Made by a program: the position numbers and the translations under genes | Assembly (NCBI RefSeq): GCF_000731095.1 | Contig: NZ_JMTZ01000014.1 | Span: forward strand, 179,039-243,038 | DNA from: Lysobacter antibioticus | Lineage (GTDB): Bacteria; Pseudomonadota; Gammaproteobacteria; Xanthomonadales; Xanthomonadaceae | Direction of reading: 5' to 3' | DNA length: 64,000 nucleotides | In this document: one piece after another, positions 10,929 to 21,600 of the stretch | How the letters are laid out: every line of letters starts with the position of its first letter | Position numbering within the stretch: the first letter of the stretch is position 1 | The notes under the pieces: generated by a model | Seen by the model: the letters and a program-made list of their open reading frames with translations, nothing else | Told to the model about the DNA's origin: nothing | Databases searched by the model: none

Positions 10929-12743
10929 ATGTCGTTCTCGGGCCGCCCCGATTGGCGCATGCCGATGCAAGTCGGCGAACGTATCGCATTCGCCGCCTAC
11001 GAGCGCCCCGGCGCGTTCCAGTTGCCGCCGGTGCTGCTCGCGGCGCACGGCGCCGGCAGCGAGCCGCCGATGAGGCTCGACATCTTCCAGCAGGATCGCG
11101 GCAACGCCGGGCTGGAGCGCTTCTCGATCCTGTCGATCGCCTTCGCCGCCGAGTTTGGTCTCGACGAGGCCCGCCGCGCCGTTTTCGATGCCGGCCAGAA
11201 CCTCGCCTTGTCGGCGTTGCCGAACGAAGGCGGCTGGTTGCGCCTGAGTGCGGTGGAGGCATTGGATCTGCCGCCGTCGCTCGGCGAGTTGTTGCCGCTC
11301 GACAGTGCCAGCCTGGGGTCGACGGGGCTGGCGGTACGCCTGGACGGCGCCGCCACCGATCTGTTCGTCGCCGCCTTGCAGCGCGGCCTGCTCGCGGTCG
11401 GCGGGCAGGCCTGGCTGCGCGTGCGCGGCGTCGCCGATCGCCTGCCGCTGACGGTGAACTTCGATCCGGCCGCGTTGTTGGCGGCGGTCAGGACCCTAGG
11501 CGGCGGCACCACCACATTGGACCTGGCGCTGTTGCGGCAGCGCTTGATCGAGGCGCCGCAGAGCATGGGCCTCGGCCTCGCGGCGAGCTCCGGCGATCTG
11601 CTCAAGGAGCCGCTCGCCGATGCGCTGATCGATCGCCTCGTCGTGCGCTATGCCAACCTGCTGCCGTCGCCGGCCGACGCCGCCACCGGCGTGCGCGTGG
11701 TCTTCGATGCCGCGGCGATGGCGACCGGTTCGGTGCGCTGGAATCTGTCCGAGCCGGTGCTGGCGCCGCGCCTGTTCGCGGTCGAAGCCGACCCGCTCGG
11801 CCCGCTGCGCACTTTGCCGGCGGCGAGCCTGCACGACACGGTGGTGCGCCGTCACGACGTGCGCAGCCTGAGCAGCGGCTGGCGTGCGATCACGGTGCGG
11901 CCGAACTTGCCGGAGCGGCGTATCGGCATCGTCCAGGCGCAGGTCGACGTGCAAGTGCCGGCCAAGCCGCCGGCGCGCATGTTCACGATCAAGGCCTCGG
12001 CGCGACTCGCAGCGGCGGATCGCCCGACCACCCTGGACCTGCGCCTGTCGCCGAAGGAAGAGCTCAATTACGCCTGGCAGGCTACGGCCCTGCTGCTGTC
12101 GGACGGGCGCGCCGAAACCATCAAGGGCCCGCTGCGCACCTCGAGCCGCGAGCATCTGTTGGTCGCGCCGGACGACTTCGGCCTGCGTTTCGTGCCGGTG
12201 GAGGCCGAGCCGGTGTTCGTCGAGCAGGCCGACATCGAAGTCGAGTGCAAAGGCCTGCGCAAAGGCAAGCCGTGGTCGGCGCGCGCGAACCTGGACCGCG
12301 GCTCGGCCAGCTTCGCCTTCGCCATTCCGGCCGACGTCGAGCAGGCGACCATCCGCGCCAACGCGCGTGCGCGCAGCGACGGCACCCAGCGGGCGATGGC
12401 GCCGGTCGACGCCGAAGCTTTGCGCCTGGATGCCTTCAGCTTCGAAGGCAGCGGCTCGCGCGAGTTGGCCCTGCATTGCGAATTCGACGACGACGCGCCG
12501 CAGCGGGTGATCGAAATCGCGCCCGAAGACGCCGTCGACCAGCCTGCACGACGCAGGCAGGTGAGATTCACCCGCAGCGCACCGCAGGCGCAGTGGACCT
12601 GGCTGTCGCTGTCGCCGTTCCGTTCCGGCTATCGCTGGCGCTGGTCGGCGCAGTCGCCCTGGTCCGAGGTGCTGCAACCCGACACGCCGCTGCAGTTGCA
12701 CAGCAGCGACGCCCCAAGGACGACGATCGGAGAACGCACATGA
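10929..12743 (+). CDS. Uncharacterised protein 2 of the cluster (604 aa)
   Basis: Function unknown. It begins 3 nt after the preceding stop and overlaps the next start by 4 nt (ATGA), so it sits in one operon. Residues about 130-240 carry the cluster's core module in diverged form: GLAVRLDGAATDLFVAALQR, then WLRVRGVADRLPLTVNFD. Residues about 320-520 contain at least two copies of the cluster's beta-strand repeat, for example a strand like VDVQVPAKPPARMFTI, a mid-part LRLSPKEELNYAWQATALL and the turn SDGRAETIKGPL. No signal peptide or membrane segment is seen. It is probably a structural or binding partner of its siblings. Confidence 0.78.
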   Translation: MSFSGRPDWRMPMQVGERIAFAAYERPGAFQLPPVLLAAHGAGSEPPMRLDIFQQDRGNAGLERFSILSIAFAAEFGLDEARRAVFDAGQNLALSALPNEGGWLRLSAVEALDLPPSLGELLPLDSASLGSTGLAVRLDGAATDLFVAALQRGLLAVGGQAWLRVRGVADRLPLTVNFDPAALLAAVRTLGGGTTTLDLALLRQRLIEAPQSMGLGLAASSGDLLKEPLADALIDRLVVRYANLLPSPADAATGVRVVFDAAAMATGSVRWNLSEPVLAPRLFAVEADPLGPLRTLPAASLHDTVVRRHDVRSLSSGWRAITVRPNLPERRIGIVQAQVDVQVPAKPPARMFTIKASARLAAADRPTTLDLRLSPKEELNYAWQATALLLSDGRAETIKGPLRTSSREHLLVAPDDFGLRFVPVEAEPVFVEQADIEVECKGLRKGKPWSARANLDRGSASFAFAIPADVEQATIRANARARSDGTQRAMAPVDAEALRLDAFSFEGSGSRELALHCEFDDDAPQRVIEIAPEDAVDQPARRRQVRFTRSAPQAQWTWLSLSPFRSGYRWRWSAQSPWSEVLQPDTPLQLHSSDAPRTTIGERT

Positions 12744-13423
12744 GTGCCGGCGACAGCAGCGACAATTACGAAGACATTCTCGGCGTGTGGGTGGCGCCGG
12801 CCGACGAAGCGGCGACCTGGCATTACCGCGCCCGTTCGCCGGGACTGGCCAGCGGCGCCGACGGCCGGCCGCAGTTCAATCTGATGAGCGTCGGCAGCGT
12901 GGTCATGCTGGCCTTGACCAGCGCCTGGGGCGTGTCGGCGGCGACCTTGGATGCGATCCGGGTCGAACTGGCGGGGCGCGCGCAACTGCCGCTGGAGCGG
13001 GTGACGCTGCGGCAGGCACCGGTGACGGTCGACGGCGCAAGCCTGATGCTCGGCGACGGCCAAGGCGCTTATGTCGCGCTGGCCCACAGCAAATCGTCTG
13101 GCGTGCCGCCTTACCACGCTGCCTTCAACGTCATGCTCGACGGCGAGCAGGCGGCGAAGGTGCGCAAGGCACTGCAAGGCGAGCACGGTTGGATGGCGGT
13201 GCGCTACGCCGTCACCGATGCCGCGCCGATGCGGCGCAGTGCGTCGGCCTATCAGAGCGAATCGGTCGAGGTCGATCTGTCGTTGCGCTCGCGCCAGGGC
13301 GATGAGGCGATGAGCGCCGGCTTATACCGGCAAAGCCAGGTCGACACCGACGACGGCGGCGATGCCGACGGAACACAGCAGTACACGGCCGATGCCGCCG
13401 ATTGGGGTCTGCCGCGTAGCTAG
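12740..13423 (+). CDS. Uncharacterised protein 3 of the cluster, single-module form (227 aa)
   Basis: The frame is open far upstream inside the previous gene, but the ATG at 12740 overlaps that gene's stop by 4 nt and fits translational coupling. The product is essentially one copy of the shared N-terminal module: WHYRARSPGLA and PQFNLMSVG align with the W-Y-x-P-x-x-P-x-L opening of the larger siblings. YHAAFNVMLDGEQAAKVRKAL followed by MAVRYAV aligns with their AAFSVxLdxxG...IxVxYxL core. It lacks the beta repeats, so it may act as a cap or adaptor. Function unknown. Confidence 0.75.
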   Translation: MSAGDSSDNYEDILGVWVAPADEAATWHYRARSPGLASGADGRPQFNLMSVGSVVMLALTSAWGVSAATLDAIRVELAGRAQLPLERVTLRQAPVTVDGASLMLGDGQGAYVALAHSKSSGVPPYHAAFNVMLDGEQAAKVRKALQGEHGWMAVRYAVTDAAPMRRSASAYQSESVEVDLSLRSRQGDEAMSAGLYRQSQVDTDDGGDADGTQQYTADAADWGLPRS

Positions 13424-13879
13424 AGTTGCGGGTCGGTCGCCGTCGTGCGCGGCGGCCGGCCCGGTTGGATCGTCTCGCGACCGCGAACGCGCTGGCATAC
13501 GCCGTTCGCGGAGCGGTTCGGGTCCGTGGGTGACGCGCATTGCGTCGGCGGCGATGCCGCCAGGGAAAAACGACGAGAGCCGCGCGCGATGTCGAATCGC
13601 GTCGATGCCCTTCGTCTTCGATACACCGATTCGCGCCCGCAAGCGCGCATCGATGGGGGCGCGTGCGCGCTCGAAACGTCGCTGAAAACAGTTGGAAAAA
13701 AAGTGTGATCGTTGTCCGGTGCGAAGCGTCGTCGGCGTTTGAATCATTCGTACCGAACTACGTTGCGTCGCGAAGCACGGTCGTGACATCGCACGGAAAG
13801 GGCACGCAGGACAGTCGCGGAACAGGCAGGCGCGCAACAGGAACGCGCGCATTTCAGACATCGGATAAGGAGCAGGTCC
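13424..13879. other. Spacer inside the uncharacterised cluster
   Basis: 456 bases without a supported gene on either strand. It probably carries a second promoter for the downstream large genes. The only conspicuous short motif is an A-run near 13692-13702. No clear repeat was found. Confidence 0.4.
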
Positions 13880-16036
13880 ATGCTTAAGATCGACAACGTA
13901 GATACGCTTCACGACCATGTGGTCTATGGCGACGACGCCAACGACTTCACCTATTACATCATGCCGAACGCGCCGAACTTCGCGAAGATGGCCAGCGGCG
14001 GTCTGGCGCTGCGCTTCGTCGAGTACGGCCAGATCCGCGAGGACGGGGGCAAGAAGTTCGGCGGTTTCATCGCCTTCGACACCGAGCTGTCGGTTCCCGC
14101 CGACGTGCAGACCAAGATCGCCGCCGAGCTGCAGAAGAAGCTCGCCGAGAAGTACAAGGGCAAGACGCCACCCAAGGTGGCGATCGCGCCGGTGACCTGG
14201 ACCGACGGCACCGTCGAGCTGCTGCTGACCGAGGGCGGCGCCCTGGTCGAGAAGATCCGCGGCGCCGGCAAGCCTTCGATCTACGGCAAGAACGTGGCCT
14301 CGTTCATGGTCGAGCTGTCCGAGCTGGGCACGGCGATTTTCAAGGAAACCCTGAGCACCGGTTCGGCTTCGGCGGTGCAGGTCGTCTATAAGATGAACCT
14401 GTACATGCGACTGCCGGAAATGAAAGCCTGGGGTACCTGGAACGCCTCGGAGTTCTACAGTTTCGTACAGACCATCGACACCGAAGACAACTGGTACAGC
14501 GAGGACAGCTACACCGAGGCGGTCAGCTCCAGCCGCTGGAAGAACGATGTCACCAAGAGCCACTTCGAGTTCGTGCAGGCGCCGAACCTCAGTGCAGAGG
14601 ACAACGCCAAGCTCGAGGCCGACATCCGCGCGATCATCAACAAGCAACTGGAAGCGGCGGTGCAGCGCAACCTGCTCAAGGAAATCGCCGAGGTCGACCC
14701 GAACACCAAGGAGCTGCAGGAAGGCCAGGACATCGAGGACATCCGTCGCAGCATCAACAAGACCCAGATGGCCAACGTGCGGGTGGAGTGGAGCGAGGCC
14801 AAGGCGGTCATCGTCAACCGCAACCCGCAGGGCATGTTGCCGACCATCACCTCGCTCAAGGACGACAAGAACAAGCCGCTGAAGTGGGAGGACTACTACT
14901 CCAAGATCAACCTGGACGAGTTCCTCAAGACCGTGCAGGTAGTGATGCGGGTCAACGCAGACTTCGCCAACCTGCCGATCCACAGCGTCGAGGTCAAGAT
15001 CCGCTACCCCTACGGCCCGAACAAGAAGGTGCAGGAATTCGTCTTTACCAAGCCCGACGACGTGGCCAAGTTCGAGGCCTTCGTGCACGAGGGTAAGCGC
15101 GACTTCACCTACCAGGTGACGGTCAACTACAAGGGCGCGACGTTCAAGCAGGTGTCGGAGGAGATCAAGACCGACGACACCAACCTGACCATCAACGTCG
15201 ACGACCTCGGCGTGCTCGCGCTCGACATCGGCCCCGGCGACATCGACTTCGCCCAGGTGCCGCGCACCCAGGTCACGGTGCGCTACAAGGGCGGCAAGCA
15301 GCCGGTCGAAGCCAAGTTCAACATGACCAAGGACACGCCGACCTTCCAGCTGCGCAAGATCATCGGTGCGCCGCGCACCAACGACATCGACCTGGAGTTC
15401 CTGTACACGCTCGCCGACGGCCGCCAGGTCAAGAAGACGGCGAAGCAGCAGGCCAAGGAGCTGTACGTCGACGACCCGTTCTCGGCATCGAAGACCATCA
15501 GCTTCCGCGCCGCCGGCGATCTGGCCGGGGAAATCGCTTCGATCACCGTCGATGCCAGCTATACCGATACCGTCAACAAGTACGCGCAGAAGAGCATCGT
15601 CACGTTGTCGAGCGAGATGACTTCGTTCGACTGGACCTTCCCGGTCGTCGACGAAGCCCTGGGCGAGGTCAAGTACTCGGTCACCACCTTGTTCGCCGAC
15701 GGCACCAGCAAGGAAGAGGCCGAAAAGGTCGCGACGCGCTCGACCATCCTGGTCGGCAAGAAGCTCGAAGCGCTGGAAGTGGCGGTGGTGCCGGACTTGC
15801 TCAATTGGGATGAGCTGAAGATGGTCAGCGTGGCCTTGTCGCACGGGCCCAAGCGCATCGACCTGCGCTTCAAGCCCGGCGACGAGGAGAAGAGCTGGAA
15901 GTTGCCGCTCAACGACGGCGACGCGCCGGAGTACAAGGCCACGGTCACCTACTTCCTCAGCGACGGCAAACGCAAGGTGGTGGGCCCGGAGACCAAGACC
16001 GACCTGACGGTCTTCCTCGAGCTTCCGGCCGCCTGA
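13880..16036 (+). CDS. Uncharacterised protein 4 of the cluster (718 aa)
   Basis: Function unknown. AAGGAG (13867-13872) lies 7 nt before the ATG. The N-terminal module (about 1-280) opens with DFTYYIMPNAPNFAK and continues with PKVAIAPVTWTDGTVELLL, KPSIYGKNVASFMVEL and AVQVVYKMN, the same order of motifs as in siblings 5 and 6. A helical Glu/Lys/Asn-rich stretch follows (about 235-285). From about 330 to 718 there are roughly four beta-sandwich-like repeats, each with a strand of the type VEVKIRYPYG or VTVRYKGGK, a middle Phe/Leu strand and a turn ending in xDGxxxxxxxxxT. There is no signal peptide. Lys/Asp/Glu content is high compared with neighbours. Confidence 0.8.
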   Translation: MLKIDNVDTLHDHVVYGDDANDFTYYIMPNAPNFAKMASGGLALRFVEYGQIREDGGKKFGGFIAFDTELSVPADVQTKIAAELQKKLAEKYKGKTPPKVAIAPVTWTDGTVELLLTEGGALVEKIRGAGKPSIYGKNVASFMVELSELGTAIFKETLSTGSASAVQVVYKMNLYMRLPEMKAWGTWNASEFYSFVQTIDTEDNWYSEDSYTEAVSSSRWKNDVTKSHFEFVQAPNLSAEDNAKLEADIRAIINKQLEAAVQRNLLKEIAEVDPNTKELQEGQDIEDIRRSINKTQMANVRVEWSEAKAVIVNRNPQGMLPTITSLKDDKNKPLKWEDYYSKINLDEFLKTVQVVMRVNADFANLPIHSVEVKIRYPYGPNKKVQEFVFTKPDDVAKFEAFVHEGKRDFTYQVTVNYKGATFKQVSEEIKTDDTNLTINVDDLGVLALDIGPGDIDFAQVPRTQVTVRYKGGKQPVEAKFNMTKDTPTFQLRKIIGAPRTNDIDLEFLYTLADGRQVKKTAKQQAKELYVDDPFSASKTISFRAAGDLAGEIASITVDASYTDTVNKYAQKSIVTLSSEMTSFDWTFPVVDEALGEVKYSVTTLFADGTSKEEAEKVATRSTILVGKKLEALEVAVVPDLLNWDELKMVSVALSHGPKRIDLRFKPGDEEKSWKLPLNDGDAPEYKATVTYFLSDGKRKVVGPETKTDLTVFLELPAA

Positions 16037-16130
16037 TCGCACGCAGCCCGGCCACACGCTGGCCGGGCCCTGCGACGGCCGACGCGTCACCCGAACGTTC
16101 CATCACGCCTGACTCGGAAGGAGTCCGATC

Positions 16131-18410
16131 ATGCTTCTCCTCGACAGCCGCACTCGCGAGATCAACGGCATCTCGGTCTTCCCCGACCATGCCGATCCCG
16201 AGCAGTGGTACTACATGCCGACCACGCCGCACCTGACCACGGTGCGCGACAACACCCTCGGCATGGACGTGCCGCAGTTTCTCCTGATCGGTTTCCGCGG
16301 CGACGCGGGCACCGGCGGGTTCCTCAATTTCGACTGCAACATCGGCGCCAGCCAGAAACAGCTCGACGATCTCGCCCGCGAGATCGCCAACAGCGAGAAC
16401 CTGCGCAACAAGCCGCGCATCGCGCCGGTGCCGCTGGAAGACGGCACGGTGAAGCTGCTGATGCTGGGCAAGGCCAGCGGCGACGTCGCGCCCACGCCCG
16501 GCGCCGGCCCGCAGTTCGTGCTCAAGATCGACCAGTCGGCGAAACCGGCCCTGTACGGCTCCAACCAGGCCGCGTTCTCGGTGCGCCTGGACCAGGACGG
16601 CTACACGGTCATGGAGCAGTGCCTGGAAGGCGAGATCCTGCCGGTGGCGGTGATCTACTCGTTGGATTTCCTCGGCCTGCGCCCGGCCTACAACATCAGC
16701 CTGAAGGTCGATTGGGAGCGGGTCCAGAAGCACATGGACGAAAGCTTCTCCGGCGGCAACATGTTCTTCTCCACCGAGATCGGCAAGGCGGTCGACGAAT
16801 TGGTCGATAACCGCGCGATCGTGCTGGAGGCCGACACCTTCGTCGCCGAGGGCGACGACACCCGCGGCATCATCGACCGCCGCGACGCCGCCCTGGCACA
16901 GGTGCGCAACATGATCACCGACGCCTTCTTCCAGGTCAGCCTGCCGCCGTGGACGCCGGAGAAGAAATCCGACTTCGAGCGCGGCCTGGATGCGATCGGC
17001 AAGTTCGCCGCGCAGTCTTCGGCCCAGGCAGCCGGCGGGCCGATCGGCGCGCTGATGCCGAGCTTCAGCTACAAGCGCATGGACTACAAGCGCGTCGACA
17101 AGAAGAAGCTCAACGTCAACTTCTCCGAACGCGTCGCGATCAAGCGTTCGATCTATCCGCAGGGCCATCTGGCGGCCTTGTTCAAGACCATCCGCGAGGG
17201 CAGCGTGCCGCGCGAGCGCCTGGTCAAGCAGATCAGTCTGGACAACGACTTCTTCAAGAAGCGCCGGGTCAAGGTGATTTCGCGCGCCGACCTGGCCGCC
17301 GACGACATCGGCAGCATCAACGTGCGCGTGCGTTATGGCGACAAGCCTATGAACGCCTTGCTCGGCGCGAACGTCGGCGAGGCCAGTTTCGAGTGGCTGA
17401 GCCAGCTCGAACGCGGCTCGATGAAACGCGACGTGCAGGTCGAGTACGAAGTCAGCTTCAAGGGCGTGGACGCGGCCGAACGGCCGACCAAGCTCAAGTC
17501 CAAGCCGCAGATCTACGACGTCGAGAACATCGAGATCATCCCGCGCGACCTGTACACGATCAACACCGTGCCGGTGCTGGCCGAGAACTTCCCGTGGGAG
17601 CGCTACAGCTCGATCGATGTGTTCCTGCGCTACCGCGACCCGGCCAACAAGATCAACCAGAGCGACCTGGTGCGGCTGACCAAGGATGCCCCGGGCGGCA
17701 GCTGGAAGATGTTCATGCTCGACCCGGCCAAGGTCAACTACGAGGTGCGCACCGTGTTCCATGCCATCGCCGGCGGCGATGTGGTGCGCGACTGGACCAC
17801 CCAGGACGAGCCGCAAGTAACGGTACGCAACCCGTTCCCGACCCGGCGCGTGGTGCAGGTGGTGCCGAACTTCAACTGGAGCGAGGTGCAGGAGGCCTTC
17901 GTCGACCTGCGTTACGTCGATCGCGCCAACGACCTGCTGGAGGAAAAGCAGATGTCGTTCCAGGAAGGCTCCGCCGCGCAGACCTTCGCCGTGGACCTGC
18001 GCAACCCCGAGGTCAAGGGCGTGTTCTACAGCGTCAGCATCCTCTACAAGGACGGCCGCGACATCGAGGAAATCCCCGAGTCGGTGACCAACGGCAACCG
18101 GGTGATGCTGAAGTCCGGCATGAAGGGCCGGCGCATCGTCACGGTCAAGCCGCCGGCCGATTTCGCCAAGCGCAAGATGCGCCGCACCAAGGTGTCGCTG
18201 CGTTTCGAGGACTTCGCCGGCGGCCTGTCGTTCGCCGAGGACTTCGAGTTCGACAGCGCCCAGGCCACCGGCGAGTTCGAGTACGACTACCTCGACCCGG
18301 CGCGCATGCGCTACGAGTACAAGGCCAGTTATCTGCTCGAAAACGGCACCAACAAGACCACCAACTGGGCCGCGACCGACGCGACCGATCTGGTGTTGAA
18401 GATGCCTTGA
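16131..18410 (+). CDS. Uncharacterised protein 5 of the cluster (759 aa)
   Basis: Function unknown; this is the clearest reference member of the family. The start has GAAGGAG 8 nt upstream. Module (about 1-285): GISVFPDHADPEQWYYMP, PQFLLIGFRGD, PRIAPVPLEDGTVKLLMLG, KPALYGSNQAAFSVRLDQ, ILPVAVIYSLDFLGLRPAY and DWERVQKHMDESF, then an acidic helical part (IGKAVDELVDNRAIVLEAD). About 340-759 holds four beta-rich repeats with signature strands IDVFLRYRDPAN, AFVDLRYVDRAND and VSLRFEDFAGG and the shared turn DGRDIEEIPESVTN or NGTNKTTNWAATD. No signal peptide or membrane segment is seen. A gap of 94 bases separates it from gene 4. Confidence 0.82.
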   Translation: MLLLDSRTREINGISVFPDHADPEQWYYMPTTPHLTTVRDNTLGMDVPQFLLIGFRGDAGTGGFLNFDCNIGASQKQLDDLAREIANSENLRNKPRIAPVPLEDGTVKLLMLGKASGDVAPTPGAGPQFVLKIDQSAKPALYGSNQAAFSVRLDQDGYTVMEQCLEGEILPVAVIYSLDFLGLRPAYNISLKVDWERVQKHMDESFSGGNMFFSTEIGKAVDELVDNRAIVLEADTFVAEGDDTRGIIDRRDAALAQVRNMITDAFFQVSLPPWTPEKKSDFERGLDAIGKFAAQSSAQAAGGPIGALMPSFSYKRMDYKRVDKKKLNVNFSERVAIKRSIYPQGHLAALFKTIREGSVPRERLVKQISLDNDFFKKRRVKVISRADLAADDIGSINVRVRYGDKPMNALLGANVGEASFEWLSQLERGSMKRDVQVEYEVSFKGVDAAERPTKLKSKPQIYDVENIEIIPRDLYTINTVPVLAENFPWERYSSIDVFLRYRDPANKINQSDLVRLTKDAPGGSWKMFMLDPAKVNYEVRTVFHAIAGGDVVRDWTTQDEPQVTVRNPFPTRRVVQVVPNFNWSEVQEAFVDLRYVDRANDLLEEKQMSFQEGSAAQTFAVDLRNPEVKGVFYSVSILYKDGRDIEEIPESVTNGNRVMLKSGMKGRRIVTVKPPADFAKRKMRRTKVSLRFEDFAGGLSFAEDFEFDSAQATGEFEYDYLDPARMRYEYKASYLLENGTNKTTNWAATDATDLVLKMP

Positions 18411-18673
18411 GGTTCGCGGTGGCTGTCCGTCCCCGCGGAGGCGGGGATCCGGTGGCGATGGAGTCGTTGGATTCGATCTCTATGCATGTCCGCTCGTCGC
18501 GGCGCGCCCGAGGTCGGCGACGACTTCGCGGTCTCGGGCTGCGGCGCGCAGCGAACGCGCCAGGTCGCCGCACCGCCGCGGGTTACGCCCCGCGGCGGTG
18601 AGGTCCCCACGTACAAGGATCGTTCCGCCGCGCGCATGCCGCCGCGAGGAACTCTCGAATTCTGGAGTTCGTC

Positions 18674-21600
18674 ATGCTCAGCCTCGAAAAGCCGATCACC
18701 GTCGACGGCATTACCGTGTTCCGCGATCACGCCGACAAGAACCAATTCTGGGTCTTACCGGGTCCGCCGCAGTTGGCCGTGCGCGCGGCCGACAAGCGCA
18801 AGGAATTCAGTTTCCTCAAGTACCGCGTCGCCGACGCCACCGCGGCCGACAAAGGCGGCGGTTTCGTGATGTTCGTGACCACCCTGCAGCTGTCGCCGCA
18901 GATGGAATCGAAGATCATGGGCCGGCTCAATTCCGAACCCGGCGTGTCGCCGCCGGTGCGCCTGACCACCGCGACCTTCGAGGAAGGCTCGGTGCAGTGC
19001 ATCGCCTTGAACGTGCAGGGCAGCGGCGGCACCTCGGCGCAACCTGCAGCGCCCGGCACCTTCAACGCGGTCGAGCACATCCTCGGCGCATCGGTGCCGT
19101 CGATGGACGCGGCCAACCGCGCTGCCTTCAGCCTCAGCCTGTCGGCCGAGGGCGCGACGATACTGGAGCAGGCGCTCAGCGACGGCATGACCCCGATCGG
19201 GGTGATCTACGACCTCAAGTACCTGGCGATGCGGCCGGCCTTGCGGGTCACCATCACCGCCGACTTCGAGCGCATCTTCAATCATTTCAGCGCCAGCCTC
19301 GAAGGCCAATACGCCTGGTTCAAGGCCGGCATCGACGCGGCGTTCGAGTCGCTGGTGCAGAACGGCGTCATCGACATCCAGGTCGAAGCCTTCACCGACG
19401 CCGAAGACCGCCGCGACCAGGAAAAGTGGGCGCTGGATTTCTTCAAGGACGATCTGCTGAGCAAGTGGTTCGAGCCGACCCTGACTCCGGGGCAATTGGC
19501 GACCGATGCGGCGCGTGCCGGCCCGGGCACGGGAACCGGCAGCAATACCGGTGGCACCGGCGGCACGGGTGGCGGTACCGGCGGCACTGGCGGTGGTACG
19601 GGAGGAACCGGTGGAGGCACCGGTGGCACCGGCGGCGGTACAGGAGGTACCGGCGGGGGAGGAACCGGTGGCGGTACGGGCGGCACTGGTGGCGGCACTG
19701 GCGGTACGGGCGGCGGAACGGGTGGAACCGGCGGCGGCACCGGTGGTTCAGGTGGCGGCACCGGAGGAACCGGAGGTACAGGCGGCACTGGCGGTGGTAC
19801 GGGCGGTGGTACGGGTGGTACCGCGCCCGGTGGCGGCTTCAACGGCACCAGCGGCACTACGACCGGCACCGGCGGCGGCACCGGCGGCACAGCGCCGACC
19901 GCGCCGCAGATCCAGCCGGCCGCGCTCGCGGTCGAATTGCAGGAACCCACGCCCTTGCCCGCGGGACAGTCGGTCACCCACACGCCGGCCGCGAACGGCT
20001 TAGCCGAAACCATCACCGTGACCGGCGCCGGCGCGGTGGTGAAAGTCGAGAGCCAAGTGGTGACGCCGGATGCGCAGGGGCGCATCTCCGTCACTGTCAA
20101 TCCCGACTCGAGCAAACTCATCGAAGTCGAATGGCCGGCGGCGACGCAGGAGCAGACCTTCGGCCTGTTCTTCGACTTCGACAAGCCGGCCGCTGCCGGC
20201 TGGCGGCTCAATCCGCCGTCGCAGCAATACCGCGCCTATGTGGAAAACACCACGACCGATCCGCGCTACCGCGATGCTTCCGGCACCTTGCGCATCGAGG
20301 GCGACGGCAACTGGAGCGGCCCCGAACGCGGCGCCGCACGCCTGGAGGCCTGGGTGCGCAGCCTGCCCGCGCCGCGTAACGTGCGTCTGGAAGCGTACGC
20401 CAGCCACGAGCACGTGAGCGGCGCGAACGAAACGCAGCGCAATGCGCACAACCAGGCGCTGTCGCAGCGGCGGCTGGAAGTCGCTGCCGCGGTGGTGCGC
20501 CGCGGCGGCGGCAACTTCACCATCACCCCGGCCAACGCGCACGGCGACAGCCCGGCCAGCGGACGTCCGGGCTCGCATTCGGCGATGGGCGGCGACCCGG
20601 ACAATCGCGTCGTCCATGTCATCGGCCGGGTCGCCGGCACCACGCCGAGCCGCTGGCGCGGACGTCTGGCCCGGCCGGCTTCGATCACGCCACAACCGCA
20701 ACCGCAGCCCCAGCCGCAACCGCAACCCCAGCCTCAGCCTCAGCCTCAGCCGCAACCGCAACCGCAACCGCAACCGCAACCGCAACCGCAACCGCAACCG
20801 CAACCGACGGTGCCGACGCCGCCGACCGCGATGAGCCTGTCGCTGAAGCTCAAGTTCGTGCGCCAGGAAGAGCGCAAGAAACTGACCCTGCGCTACAACC
20901 GCGCTGAGGCCACGCGCCGCACGTATGCCCCGCAAGGCTTCTTCGGCTTGATGCTCGGCGATCTCAGCGACAAGTCGAAGTACTTCAAGGAAATCGACCT
21001 CGACGATCCGTTCTTCCGCCAGTTCGCGGTCGAAGCCAGCATGCCGATCGCGTTCGAGCCGATCAATTTGTTGTCGGCGCAGGTGGCGCTGGATTACGGC
21101 GACAAGAGCAAGCCGCGCGATCACAAGCATGCCGACTTCGTGTTCGGGCCGGGCGAAACCGGGGTCAAGCGCTTCGAGGTGTTCATGAACGCCACGCGCG
21201 ACATCGACTACGACGCGTCGTATCAGTACCACTTCGACCCGCAGTCCGACTGGGCCGCCGACCGAACCTCGTACACGATCCCGGCCGCCTCGACCGAAGA
21301 CCGGACCATGTTCGTGAACCCCTACGAGCACGTCGAGTTCCGCCATATCGAAGCGATCCCGGGCGATATCGACTGGGACGTGGTCGACTCGATCGACGTC
21401 AAGCTGCAGGCGCGCGGTTACTCGCAGCCCGAGCCGAAGACCACCTTGAAGCTGACCAAGGAGTCCGGCCCCAAGACCTGGCGCCTGCGCGGCGCCAAGC
21501 CAGGCCCGGCCAACCGCGGCGTGACCTATCAGCTGGTGCAGCGGCGCAAGGGCGTGGCCAATCCGGACCCGGCGACGCCGCCGGTCGAGCTCGACGTGCC

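Noticed and set aside
13322..16090. Very long open frame on the reverse strand (about 920 codons) across two cluster genes
   Set aside because: It mirrors real forward genes with strong ribosome sites and third-position bias, has a Leu/Val/Asp/His-skewed composition typical of antisense frames in GC-rich DNA, and shows no family motif.
18420..18660. Possible repeat or small gene between proteins 5 and 6
   Set aside because: The CCCCGCGGAGGCGGGG-type hairpin near 18430 lacks a T-run, and no reading frame with a ribosome site is present.
19540..20808. Possible CRISPR array
   Set aside because: The repeats are in-frame codon repeats without spacers of uniform length and lie inside a gene.
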